Source: Mucilaginibacter dorajii
Lineage (GTDB): Bacteria; Bacteroidota; Bacteroidia; Sphingobacteriales; Sphingobacteriaceae
NCBI RefSeq assembly: GCF_024808255.1
Contig: NZ_JANTYS010000020.1
Coordinates: 1 to 64,000 of the forward strand
DNA length: 64,000 bases
Direction: 5' to 3'
Shown: piece by piece, positions 8,777 to 17,302 of the stretch
Position numbering within the stretch: the stretch's first letter is position 1
How the letters are laid out: the number at the start of each line of letters is the position of its first letter
Made by a program: the position numbers and the translations under genes
Notes under the pieces: model-generated
The model's database searches: none
What the model was told of the DNA's origin: nothing
What the model saw: only the letters and a program-made list of their open reading frames with translations

Positions 8777-9238
8777 ATGAAAAAAACCGGTTTAGCATTT
8801 AGTTTTATATTGCTGTTCGCTTTTAACTCTTTTAGCCAGGATCAAAAAGCGATGTTGTATAGCAAAGATCCTAAACTGGCCAAAAATAAAAAACTGGTAT
8901 ATGATTTTTGGCGTGAAGTACTGGAAGGCGGCCACCTTGATCTGGCTTCAAAATACCTGTTACCAACTTATATTCAACATAACCCCAATGTACCAACCGG
9001 CAGGCAGGGATTTATAAACTTCTTCTCAAAGTTTGCTAAACCTAAGGCAGTTAGCGCAACGGTTAAAGAAAACCTGATTTCGATAGTTGCCGAAGGGGAC
9101 CTGGTTGTACTGAGTTTTAAAGTAGAGCATCCAGACCCCAAAGTTCCCGGTAAAAGGTATACCACAACCTGGTTTGATATGTTGCGAATAGAAAACAACA
9201 AAATAGCCGAGCATTGGGACAGCGCGCTCAAAGAGTAA
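8777..9238 (+). CDS. secreted SnoaL/NTF2-like protein
   Basis: 153 aa with signal peptide (about 1-20, ending FNSFSQ). Residues about 38-150 form a SnoaL-like NTF2-fold domain: VYDFWREVLEGGHLD, the YIQHNPNVPTGRQGF segment and a C-terminal IAEHWDSA are typical of the family. Such proteins range from cyclases and isomerases to non-enzymatic ligand binders, so the function is open. It stands alone; 60 bases separate it from the PTS operon and a long repeat-bearing gap follows. Confidence 0.75.
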   Translation: MKKTGLAFSFILLFAFNSFSQDQKAMLYSKDPKLAKNKKLVYDFWREVLEGGHLDLASKYLLPTYIQHNPNVPTGRQGFINFFSKFAKPKAVSATVKENLISIVAEGDLVVLSFKVEHPDPKVPGKRYTTTWFDMLRIENNKIAEHWDSALKE

Positions 9239-9317
9239 TCAAGTCTTAAAAAGTATTCTATACTTTCATTCAAAATACATTTAGCACAGTTGCAGCAGGC
9301 TTTATTCCTTGTGCCAT

Positions 9318-9473
9318 CAGGGCAAACGTATCTAACCAAGGTTAACATAACTTAACACATTTCAGATAAAACACCATATAGATACCTAATAATCAATACT
9401 TTACATTTTAGCATGGTTAACACTAAACTGATGTATCGCGCAATTTAGGCGCATCCAAATATTTTGCCTGTTG
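9318..9473 (-). repeat. 156-bp interspersed repeat, copy 1 of 3
   Basis: Read on the minus strand it begins CAACAGGCAAAATATTTGG and ends GTTTGCCCTG, and contains TGTTAAGTTATGTTAACC. It aligns end to end with 41889-42043 and 56385-56540. The ends look like degenerate inverted repeats (ACAGGCAAA against TCAGGGCAAA). No coding potential is visible. Confidence 0.85.
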
Positions 9474-9703
9474 TTGGCCAATACAAGTCCATTCGACACC
9501 CGGATCATTTAACCGGGACCATGCAATAAAAACAAGGTTCCGTTTGATGTTCACATCAGCACAATTTACCAATTCATCTATACAAAACCTCGGTTCACCG
9601 ATAAACGATTGTCTGACAGAATCCTATTACTCACCTTTGAACCAGTGGTCAGGCTATCGGGACATATCCTGTTCACCATGTTCTGTTTTTTTCATAAGGT
9701 TGA

Positions 9704-9729
9704 AGCGCCCTGCAGCAAAACAGGGCGCT
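9704..9729. terminator. perfect 9-bp GC-rich hairpin
   Basis: AGCGCCCTG at 9704-9712 and CAGGGCGCT at 9721-9729 pair perfectly around an 8-base loop, followed by TATTTAT. It could end a transcript from the left or act as an attenuator in the leader of the histidine kinase gene. The T-run is poor. Confidence 0.4.
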
Positions 9730-9842
9730 TATTTATAAACCAGGTAAATAACAACAGGCACCTTTATAGTGAAAACGTAATTATTTTAAGATGATGTCTT
9801 ATTTAGCGACGTACTGCTATATTTAATAAATTTTTTTACCAG

Positions 9843-11021
9843 ATGATCGTTTCCAAAAAAGCCACCAATATTTTCATTCACGCTGCAGGCTGGTTGGTAT
9901 TTTTTGGTTTCCCGCTGTTATTTATGAACCGTACACAGCAAAGCAGCAGCAGTACGTATACTATTATTCAATCGCCATACTACTGGCTGTTTTGTCTCAC
10001 CTATATTTTCATGTTTTACTTTAACGCCTGGTTCCTGGTGCCAAGGTTTGTTTTCAAAAAAAACTATTTTGCATACGGGCTTATTGTGCTGCTGCTATCG
10101 GGCTGTGTGTACTTTTTGCAGCCTTTTGATAATTTACTGCTGCACAACCTGCTTAAGGAGAAACAAACCACTGTTGTGCCTATAGGGCCGCAGTTGATAC
10201 CCAATGCAGATAGTGGTTCAGTAGGCCCTAAAAACCTACCCTTCGGGCCGCTGCCTCATGAAGACCTGCGGATGCAGGACCCCAGCTTAAAAAAGCCATC
10301 CAACCAGGTGATCTTTATACATCAATCGGGCAATATAGATATGGTGGGCCTGTTCATTTTTATTATTGTGATAGGTTTAGGCATTGCCATGAGTACTGTG
10401 CAAAAATGGCAGCTTACAGAGCAAATGGTGATCAGGGCCGAAGCCGAAAAGGCGCATGCCGAACTGTCATTCCTCAAAGCGCAGATCAACCCGCATTTCC
10501 TGTTCAACACACTCAATAACATCTACGCGCTATCGGTTACAGACAGTGAGCATACGTCAGAGAGTATCATGAAGCTATCTAACATCATGCGCTATGTAAC
10601 CGACGAGGTTACAGAAGATTTGGTATTGCTGCAAAGTGAGGTTGATTGTATCAATGATTACATCGACCTGCAAAAGCTTCGCCTGGGTAAAAAAACCACG
10701 CTCGATTTTGATGTTACCGGCGAAATCAATCATCAAAAAGTACCTCCCCTGGTGTTAATGACCTTTATTGAAAACGTTTTTAAATATGGGGTGAGCAAAC
10801 ACGAGGCTTCGGCCATTGGCATAACCCTCAATGTTTCACCCGGAAAAATTTTGTTCGCCTGCGAAAATACCATATTCGACAACCGCCCTGCAAGCGGCCG
10901 CAAGGGCATCGGCATCAGCAATACACGCCGACGGCTCCAGCACATCTATCCCGGTAAACACCGGCTCACCATCACCCAGGATAATTCAACGTTTAGGGTG
11001 GAGTTAGAGATTGATATTTAA
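9843..11021 (+). CDS. LytS/YehU-type sensor histidine kinase
   Basis: 392 aa. Four hydrophobic stretches (about 11-28, 47-66, 77-94 and 168-184) give a membrane-embedded sensor with a Pro-rich loop between 105 and 155. A short coiled segment leads to a His_kinase (PF06580) domain with LKAQINPHFLFNTLNN, placing the phosphorylated histidine at His218, and a degenerate HATPase_c region with FIENVFKYG and GKGIGISNTRRRL-like motifs. It should phosphorylate the LytTR regulator encoded 90 bases downstream. The stimulus cannot be inferred. Confidence 0.9.
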   Translation: MIVSKKATNIFIHAAGWLVFFGFPLLFMNRTQQSSSSTYTIIQSPYYWLFCLTYIFMFYFNAWFLVPRFVFKKNYFAYGLIVLLLSGCVYFLQPFDNLLLHNLLKEKQTTVVPIGPQLIPNADSGSVGPKNLPFGPLPHEDLRMQDPSLKKPSNQVIFIHQSGNIDMVGLFIFIIVIGLGIAMSTVQKWQLTEQMVIRAEAEKAHAELSFLKAQINPHFLFNTLNNIYALSVTDSEHTSESIMKLSNIMRYVTDEVTEDLVLLQSEVDCINDYIDLQKLRLGKKTTLDFDVTGEINHQKVPPLVLMTFIENVFKYGVSKHEASAIGITLNVSPGKILFACENTIFDNRPASGRKGIGISNTRRRLQHIYPGKHRLTITQDNSTFRVELEIDI

Positions 11022-11111
11022 ACTATTCGAAGCTAAATGATACAACCTTACTAATTGTTGAGTGCAAGCTTAGCCTTGCATGGTATTTCTGTTTATTTAA
11101 ATAACATCAAG

Positions 11112-11807
11112 ATGCAGTTAAAATGTGTAGCCATTGATGATGAACCGCTGGCGCTGGAGATCATCAAAAAATATGTATCAGATTATCCATCACTTAAAAT
11201 GGTGAACACCTTTGAAGACGCGATATCTGGTGCCGAGTACTTAAAAAGAAACAAGGTAGATGTGCTTTTCCTGGATATAAATATGCCAGATATTACCGGG
11301 GTAGACCTGGTACGCTCGCTCGACGAAAAGCCCATGATCATATTCACCACAGCCTATAAAAAATTTGCATTTGAGGGCTTTGAGCTGGAAGCTGTGGATT
11401 ATTTGCTGAAGCCCATTAACAGCACCCGCTTTGGCGCTGCTGTGCATAAAGCAATTGACCAGTACCAATTTAAACATGCCGACCATACTGCCGAGGACGA
11501 GCACATCTACGTACACTCGGAATACCGGGTGATCAAGATAGGAATTCGGGATATTGAATATATTGAAAGCATGCAGGATTATATCAAAATACACCTGTTA
11601 AGCGCCGAAAAACCGGTACTTACGCTGATGTCATTAAAAAGCATGATAGAAAAGATCCCGGCGGGCCAGTTTATCCGCATACACAGGAGTTTTGTGGTAT
11701 CCAGGGCACAGATCAGATCGATATACAACCGTAAGGTGAAGCTGCGCAATATTGAGCTTCCTGTGGGTACCAACTACGCCGATTTTATAAAAGACTGGGC
11801 AAAATAA
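11112..11807 (+). CDS. LytTR-family response regulator
   Basis: 231 aa from the ATG at 11112. The open frame extends to 11055, but the first 19 codons precede the canonical start MQLKCVAIDDEP and are not family-like. The receiver domain (about 1-120) has acidic Asp9/Asp10, phosphoacceptor Asp55 (VLFLDINMPD) and the K in LLKPIN. The C-terminal LytTR DNA-binding domain (about 140-230) shows IEYIESMQDYIKIHL and IRIHRSFVVS. It pairs with the upstream kinase. Targets are unknown. Confidence 0.9.
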   Translation: MQLKCVAIDDEPLALEIIKKYVSDYPSLKMVNTFEDAISGAEYLKRNKVDVLFLDINMPDITGVDLVRSLDEKPMIIFTTAYKKFAFEGFELEAVDYLLKPINSTRFGAAVHKAIDQYQFKHADHTAEDEHIYVHSEYRVIKIGIRDIEYIESMQDYIKIHLLSAEKPVLTLMSLKSMIEKIPAGQFIRIHRSFVVSRAQIRSIYNRKVKLRNIELPVGTNYADFIKDWAK

Positions 11808-11905
11808 TGCTTCAATGCCGGTTCATCGGCACATTCAAGGTATTGAACGACACATTGTTTTATGCCTGAAGGAATTAGCCCAACTTTAGATTAGTGAAAA
11901 GAATC

Positions 11906-11987
11906 AAGAGTCAAGAATCAAGACTTTTGCATGAAGCTGAAAAATGCCCACAAAGAAGTTTTTCTTCTGTCTTGATTCTTGACTCTT
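11906..11987. repeat. inverted repeat with perfect 19-base arms
   Basis: Arms 11906-11924 and 11969-11987 are exact reverse complements built from AAGAATCAAGAGTC-type words, with a 44-base spacer. A partial third copy of the word follows at 11991-12000. Similar 'TCTTGACTCTTGATTC' palindromes are familiar as dispersed intergenic elements in Bacteroidota. It separates the LytTR gene from the PqqD/ATP-grasp region. Confidence 0.7.
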
Positions 11988-12012
11988 AATTCTTGACTCT
12001 AATTTTAAACAA

Positions 12013-12390
12013 ATGAAGCCCCTTAGCAGCAAAAAAAAGATCCTGATTTTGGATAAGAACAGTAGAATGTTATCTGTAATTGATGATATTATGTATTACG
12101 GCGATTTTGACGTTCATTTAACCTATGACCCTAACGCCATTTACGATAAAGCAAAGGTGATAAATCCCGATCTGATCATTTTAGATTACCTGCTGCTTGA
12201 TGTGGACTGCGCTTTGGTATGTCAGGATTTTAAAGATGATGCCCAGTTGCGTGAGGTACCCATTATTGTGGTAACCTCCTTCAAAACAAAAAAAGGATTG
12301 GAAGAATCTTACAAATGCGACGCTCTTTTTGTAAAACCATTGGATATGGAATTGCTAGCATCACGCATGGAATATTTAATGGCATCATAA
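12013..12390 (+). CDS. stand-alone response-regulator receiver domain protein
   Basis: 125 aa, a single receiver domain with no output domain. Phosphoacceptor Asp58 lies in LIILDYLLLD, the conserved Thr/Ser in VVTSFK and the Lys in LFVKPLD. Only one residue of the usual N-terminal acidic pair is present (LILDKN). It may relay phosphate or act by protein contact. It is 92 bases upstream of the PqqD-like gene on the same strand, so it could be the first gene of that operon or an independent regulator of it. Confidence 0.85.
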   Translation: MKPLSSKKKILILDKNSRMLSVIDDIMYYGDFDVHLTYDPNAIYDKAKVINPDLIILDYLLLDVDCALVCQDFKDDAQLREVPIIVVTSFKTKKGLEESYKCDALFVKPLDMELLASRMEYLMAS

Positions 12391-12482
12391 TTAAGGCATT
12401 ATTAAAAAACATCAGTTTTGTAAAAGCCGCATAAACCAATTAAGTTTAACCTTTATTATTAACGGTACCTGCAAACAGTTAA

Positions 12483-12731
12483 ATGAAGATCAAAAGTAAC
12501 ATAGCCACCAGCGAAAACGGGTTTATTTTTAATCCCGCCACAGGCGATTCCTTTTCTGGTAATGCCATAGCGGCAACCTTGCTGCTGGCCATGAAAAGCG
12601 GCAAAACCGAACAGGAAATAAAACAGGATATTCTTGACCGCTATGATGTTAAAGCCGATCAGTTAAACCGCGACTGGGAAGACTGGATGTTGCAGTTAAA
12701 GGAAGCCAACCTGCTTGAAATTGACGCATAA
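12483..12731 (+). CDS. PqqD-like peptide chaperone (RiPP recognition element)
   Basis: 82 aa, the length of a free-standing PqqD-family protein. The pattern of an N-terminal beta-hairpin (GFIFNPATGDSF, then an AATLLLAMKSGKTEQEI helix) and a C-terminal winged-helix half (ILDRYDV, then LNRDWEDWMLQLKEANLLE) fits the PqqD/RRE fold. Known members bind leader peptides and present them to modifying enzymes. It overlaps the ATP-grasp start by one base. The next protein but one carries a leader-like YxxP motif, so an in-operon client is possible (inference). Confidence 0.75.
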   Translation: MKIKSNIATSENGFIFNPATGDSFSGNAIAATLLLAMKSGKTEQEIKQDILDRYDVKADQLNRDWEDWMLQLKEANLLEIDA

Positions 12732-13783
12732 TGGCCAACAGATACGCTAATTTATGTATTGCCATTACCGGGCTTAATGCCAATGACAATCCAGGCCCGG
12801 GGATGGCAGTGATCCGTTCTTTAAAGGAAAGTTTTGGAGATAGTTTAAGAATAATTGGCTTGTCATATGAATCATTGGAGCCGGGGATTTACATGCGCGA
12901 CCAGGTAAACAAAACCTACCAGGTACCTTACCCAACAGAGGGTACAACCGCTTTGCTCGATCGTCTTGCTTACATCCATCAGCAGGAAAACCTTGACCTG
13001 TTGATCCCCAATTTTGATTCGGAGTTGTTTAATTTTATCAAAATAGCGCCGCAGTTGCAGGTTATGGGCATTACAACCTTTTTGCCGGGCCATCAGCAAC
13101 TAAGTCTTCGGGATAAGGTTCATTTAAAGGAGTTTGGCGAAAAGAACGGCTTCTACGTACCTGCAGATCAAAAGCTATACCACGCTGATGACCTGCGGAA
13201 AGCTGTAGATGAATTCAATTTCCCGATGATGATTAAGGGGAAATTTTATGATGCACATATCGTTTATACAATGGACCAGGCGCTTAAAGCATTTCACCAG
13301 CTTAACGCAAGCTGGGGTATTCCTGTAATTGCGCAACAGTACATTAAAGGCACCGAAATCAACATAGCTGCTCTTGGCGATGGCAGAGGCAATAATATTA
13401 GCGTAGTAGCCATGCGCAAGCTTTACATCACCGAAAAAGGTAAAGCCTGGGCGGGCGTTACCATAAAAGATGATAAACTAATTGAACTGGCTAATAAATT
13501 CGCGATTACAACCGCCTGGAAAGGCGGCTACGAAATGGAGATTATGAGTAATGATAAGGGGCATTTATATATTTTAGAGATCAACCCCCGTTTCCCGGCC
13601 TGGATTTACTTAACAACAGCAGCAGGGCAAAACCAGCCGGCTGCACTTGTAAAAATGGCGTTGGGCAATGATGTTGCGCCCTTTGAAGATTACCAGGCAG
13701 GCAAATTATTTGTACGCTATTCCTGGGACCATATTGCCGACATAACCGATTTTCAGCAGATCTCGGTATTTGGCGAATTATAA
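12731..13783 (+). CDS. ATP-grasp ligase
   Basis: 350 aa. Residues about 1-110 are a pre-ATP-grasp Rossmann-like domain (NPGPGMAVIRSL) and about 125-310 an ATP-grasp domain. ATP-binding Lys169 lies in MMIKGKFYDA, and Mg ligands are Glu270 (GGYEMEIM) and Glu283/Asn285 with Arg287 in LEINPRF. The family joins a carboxylate to an amine, thiol or imine through an acyl phosphate. The acceptor is unknown. Coupled by overlap to the PqqD-like gene and 10 bases before the PLP enzyme, so these three probably work on one substrate. It does not look like a known primary-metabolism ligase. Confidence 0.85.
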   Translation: MANRYANLCIAITGLNANDNPGPGMAVIRSLKESFGDSLRIIGLSYESLEPGIYMRDQVNKTYQVPYPTEGTTALLDRLAYIHQQENLDLLIPNFDSELFNFIKIAPQLQVMGITTFLPGHQQLSLRDKVHLKEFGEKNGFYVPADQKLYHADDLRKAVDEFNFPMMIKGKFYDAHIVYTMDQALKAFHQLNASWGIPVIAQQYIKGTEINIAALGDGRGNNISVVAMRKLYITEKGKAWAGVTIKDDKLIELANKFAITTAWKGGYEMEIMSNDKGHLYILEINPRFPAWIYLTTAAGQNQPAALVKMALGNDVAPFEDYQAGKLFVRYSWDHIADITDFQQISVFGEL

Positions 13784-13793
13784 CTGAAGCATA

Positions 13794-15149
13794 ATGGAAA
13801 AGCTGCCGTACGAAAAACCCTATATAAAAAAACTGCACGCCGGTGTCATGAACAAATTTGGCACCCGTAGTGGCGTACAACCTGTTAAAAGCATTGATGG
13901 GGTTTTGGTTAAAACATTAATTGAAAATTACGGTTCGCCTGTATTTGTGTTATCAGAAAAGCAGATTCGCAAAAACTACCGCTCGGCCTATAGGGCGTTT
14001 AGCACCCGTTACCCCAAAGTGCAGTTTGCCTGGAGCTATAAAACAAATTACCTGAATGCTGTTTGCCAGGTATTTCACCAGGAAGGCAGCTGGGCCGAGG
14101 TAGTATCGGGCTTTGAGTATGAGAAAGCCGTAGGCAACGGTGTACCCGGTAATAAGATCATATTCAATGGCCCGGGCAAATCAAATGATGAACTAAAAAC
14201 GGCCATCAAAAATGACTCGCTTATCCATATAGATCATTTTGAAGAACTAAACCAGCTACTTATCCTAAGCCAGGAGCTTACCGGTAAGCCGCGCGTTGCT
14301 ATCCGTGTAAACATGGATACCGGTGTATACCCACTTTGGGATCGTTTTGGTTTTAATTACGAAAACGGCGAGGCCTGGACTGCTCTCAGTAAGGTTATCG
14401 ACTCGGGAAAATTACATTTAGCCGGTTTGCATTGCCATATTGGTACATATATGCTTACTACCGATGCCTACGGTATTGCCGCCAACAAACTTTGTGATTT
14501 GGCTATGAACTGCCAAACCCAACTGAACCATAAAATTGAATATATTGACATGGGCGGTGGTTTTCCGTCAACCAATACGCTGAAAGGCGCTTATTTGCCC
14601 GGGCAGGATACTGTCCCATCGGTTGACGATTTTGCGGAGGTTATTACCTCTACCCTGCTTAATTTTGGCTTTGCCAACGAAGATCTGCCTATGCTCATCC
14701 TCGAAAGCGGTCGCGTTTTAATTGACGATGCAGGTTACCTGCTGGGTACCATAATAGCAAATAAGCGTTTAAGCACGGGCAAAAGGGCGCTTATTGTCGA
14801 TTTTGGAGTAAACGTCCTGTTCACCTCCTTTTGGTATGACCATCAGGTTAGCCCCGCGCAGGATTTTATGCCCCATAACGAAAATATGGTAATTTACGGT
14901 CCGCTTTGCATGAATATCGATGTGATTCGCGAAGGCATTAATCTCCCGTTACTTAATCCCGGCGACCAGGTAGTAGTGCACAAGGTTGGCGCTTACAACA
15001 TGACCCAATGGATGCAGTTCATTACCTTAAGGCCGGCCGTAGTTTTGATAGATGAGCAACAGCGCCCCCACCTCATCCGGTCAAACGAAACATTGGGTTA
15101 TATCGAGGAGCCTGAATTTATACCTATTCATTTAAAAGCCAATAAGTGA
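13794..15149 (+). CDS. fold-type III PLP enzyme, diaminopimelate/ornithine decarboxylase-like
   Basis: 451 aa. Residues about 45-300 are the alanine-racemase-like PLP barrel with Schiff-base Lys83 (FAWSYKTNYL), the LHCHIGTY segment and the phosphate-binding DMGGGFPS loop. Residues about 300-430 are the C-terminal beta domain with LESGRVLIDDAG and a YGPLCMNID region, in which the catalytic Cys sits as in DAP/ornithine decarboxylases. Before the fold is a 35-residue extension with YEKPYIKKLHAG (residues 6-17), which resembles the YxxPxLxxxG leader motif read by RRE domains in lasso-peptide systems. Primary lysC/lysA-type context is absent. It overlaps the next gene by four bases. Confidence 0.8.
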   Translation: MEKLPYEKPYIKKLHAGVMNKFGTRSGVQPVKSIDGVLVKTLIENYGSPVFVLSEKQIRKNYRSAYRAFSTRYPKVQFAWSYKTNYLNAVCQVFHQEGSWAEVVSGFEYEKAVGNGVPGNKIIFNGPGKSNDELKTAIKNDSLIHIDHFEELNQLLILSQELTGKPRVAIRVNMDTGVYPLWDRFGFNYENGEAWTALSKVIDSGKLHLAGLHCHIGTYMLTTDAYGIAANKLCDLAMNCQTQLNHKIEYIDMGGGFPSTNTLKGAYLPGQDTVPSVDDFAEVITSTLLNFGFANEDLPMLILESGRVLIDDAGYLLGTIIANKRLSTGKRALIVDFGVNVLFTSFWYDHQVSPAQDFMPHNENMVIYGPLCMNIDVIREGINLPLLNPGDQVVVHKVGAYNMTQWMQFITLRPAVVLIDEQQRPHLIRSNETLGYIEEPEFIPIHLKANK

Positions 15150-17302
15150 AGCAAGTATCAGCCTTTATAAAATCTATCGTTAATTCCTATTCGGTGCTGT
15201 TTTTTTCACAGAACCGGGTATTAGGGATCATTTTGCTGCTGGTTTCTTTTTTCAATCCAATTTCTGGTGTGGCTGGGCTTAGTTGTGTTATCCTTTCTTT
15301 GCTGGTGTGCCATCTGCTAAAGTTTCATGGCGATAACCTGCAATTGGGTATCTACAGTTTTAACAGCTTATTACTGGGGATAGCGTTTGGTGCTTTTTAC
15401 CATGTAAATTTCCTATTTGTGATTTGGCTGATTACAGCTTGTGTTATGGTGACTTTTACCTCTGTCATCATTTCAAATCACCTTGCAAAATCAAAACTCC
15501 CTATGCTTTCACTGCCATTCATCCTGCTTTTTTGGATAGTTTTATCGGCGGCAAATAGTATTTTTAATACCGGGCTGCAACAAAAAAGCAGCTACCTTTT
15601 AGAGGAAATTTATACAGGTACCGGCAATATTGCCGGCATTGAAGCATCACTGGCCTTAGCATTACCTAACCTGGTTGGCTTGTTCTTCCGCGCTTTAAGC
15701 GCCGTTCTTTTTTTGCACAGTGTCATCGCCGGTATTTTAATCAGCATCGGCATGCTTATCCACTCGCGTATTGCGTTTAGCTTGTTAATTATCAGTTTCA
15801 TTACGGCCTGTGCTTTAAATAGCGTTACCCACACTTATCCCGAAGGCATCAGCTACTATCACCTGGGTGCAAACTTAATGATGGCCGCAGTCGCTATCGG
15901 GAGCTTTTTTACTATCCCCTCCCTGCGCTCCTATCTGTTGGCTGTGCTAAGTATTCCGCTGGGCTTTATAACCATTAATGGCCTCACCGGTTTTATGAGC
16001 GTACACGCGCTGCCTATATTTTCATTGCCATTTTGCATTGTAAACATTGGTATGCTTTGCCTGTTGTTGCAACGCAAGTGGACTGGCAAGCTTCAATTAG
16101 CACATATCCAGCATTACTCGCCCGAAAGAAACCTGTACCAGTATTTAAACCAGGAGCAACGTTTAAACGATTTAAAATATATCCGCCTAAACCTTCCTTT
16201 TATGGGCTATTGGACGGTTTCGCAAGGCTATGATGGCAACATTACCCACAAAGGCGACTGGGGGCAAGCCTTAGATTTTGTGATAACCGATGACGAGCAA
16301 AATACTTATCAATACCCCGGCACTTTACCCGAGCATTTTTACTGCTTTAATAAACCTGTACTGGCCTGCGCGGATGGTATTGTAGAAGCGGTTGTTAGCC
16401 ACGTAGAGGATAACGCCATTGGTAAACAAAACCTCAAGGAAAACTGGGGTAATACCATCGTAATAAAACACTTAAATGGCTTATACTCTAAAGTATCGCA
16501 CCTCAAAAAAAACTCTATCAAAGTAAAACCGGGCGAATTAGTGAAACAGGGCGACCTGTTAGCTCAGTGTGGCAATTCCGGTCGTTCACCAGAACCACAT
16601 TTGCATTTTCAATTGCAGGTTACACCTTATATCGGATCCAAAACTTTACGTTATCCGTTTGCTGGTTACTTTAACAAGATCAATGGTAAAAATCTGTTAG
16701 AAAGCTATGCTATACCAGCCGATGGTTTGTTGATAAGCAATGCCGAGGTAAATAGTCCGTTAAAAAAAGCGTTCGACCTGCAACCAGGCTATACCGCCAA
16801 ACTTGTTGATAGCAATAGTTTAGGCCAGTACTGGGAGGTTTTTAAAGATCCATTGGGGCAATTGTATATTTATTGCAAAACAACAGGCGCTGCTGCTTAT
16901 TTTATCAATAACGGTTCGATGTTTTATTTTACCAGTTTTTATGGCGATAAGCAATCATTGCTGTATAAATTTTATCTTGCAGCCTATAAAGTTATTTTTA
17001 ATGATGCAGAGGATCTGGTGATTAATGATAATCTGCCCTTGCATTTAACTCATAGTAAAGCCCTTCTTTGGTTGCAGGATATCATAGCTCCGTTTTACAG
17101 GTTTATGGATATCAGTTACAGGGGTAATGTTTTAACTAAAAAAAACGGTTTAAGTATCATATCAAAACAATATACCATCATCGGCAAAAAGCAAACACAA
17201 ACAACAGAGGCCTCGGTCTATATAGATCATGGTAGCCTGCAAAGCTTTAATATTACTATAAACGGCGAACATACTGAAGCAACATGGAGTACAGAAAACT
17301 AA
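15146..17302 (+). CDS. urea-transporter domain fused to an M23 metallopeptidase domain
   Basis: 718 aa. Residues about 10-310 contain around ten hydrophobic helices matching the urea transporter family (GDNLQLGIYSFNSLLLGIAFG and a second related half near 235-280). Residues about 340-500 are an M23 peptidase: His368 and Asp371/Asp377 in HKGDWGQALD, and His485/His487 in PEPHLHFQL supply the zinc site. About 200 further residues (510-718) have no family I recognise. M23 enzymes usually cut peptidoglycan cross-bridges or glycine-rich peptides. It is coupled to the PLP enzyme (ATGA-type overlap) and overlaps the next gene by 19 bases. The fusion suggests export or processing of a small product across the inner membrane (inference). 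Confidence 0.8.
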   Translation: MKQVSAFIKSIVNSYSVLFFSQNRVLGIILLLVSFFNPISGVAGLSCVILSLLVCHLLKFHGDNLQLGIYSFNSLLLGIAFGAFYHVNFLFVIWLITACVMVTFTSVIISNHLAKSKLPMLSLPFILLFWIVLSAANSIFNTGLQQKSSYLLEEIYTGTGNIAGIEASLALALPNLVGLFFRALSAVLFLHSVIAGILISIGMLIHSRIAFSLLIISFITACALNSVTHTYPEGISYYHLGANLMMAAVAIGSFFTIPSLRSYLLAVLSIPLGFITINGLTGFMSVHALPIFSLPFCIVNIGMLCLLLQRKWTGKLQLAHIQHYSPERNLYQYLNQEQRLNDLKYIRLNLPFMGYWTVSQGYDGNITHKGDWGQALDFVITDDEQNTYQYPGTLPEHFYCFNKPVLACADGIVEAVVSHVEDNAIGKQNLKENWGNTIVIKHLNGLYSKVSHLKKNSIKVKPGELVKQGDLLAQCGNSGRSPEPHLHFQLQVTPYIGSKTLRYPFAGYFNKINGKNLLESYAIPADGLLISNAEVNSPLKKAFDLQPGYTAKLVDSNSLGQYWEVFKDPLGQLYIYCKTTGAAAYFINNGSMFYFTSFYGDKQSLLYKFYLAAYKVIFNDAEDLVINDNLPLHLTHSKALLWLQDIIAPFYRFMDISYRGNVLTKKNGLSIISKQYTIIGKKQTQTTEASVYIDHGSLQSFNITINGEHTEATWSTEN

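Larger units (their letters stand above)
9239..9842. other. 604-base gap with a repeat copy and a hairpin
   Basis: Holds one copy of the 156-base interspersed repeat (9318-9473, minus orientation), a small CCCGG/CCGGG stem near 9499-9520 and a perfect 9-bp hairpin at 9704-9729. The open frames inside (for example 9544-9738) show no family features. The promoter of the histidine kinase gene must lie at the right end; TATATTTA just upstream is a weak -7 candidate. Confidence 0.5.

Noticed and set aside
9544-9794. Short plus-strand frames in the gap before the histidine kinase
   Set aside because: Low-information sequence, no signal or motif, and they run across the 9704-9729 hairpin.
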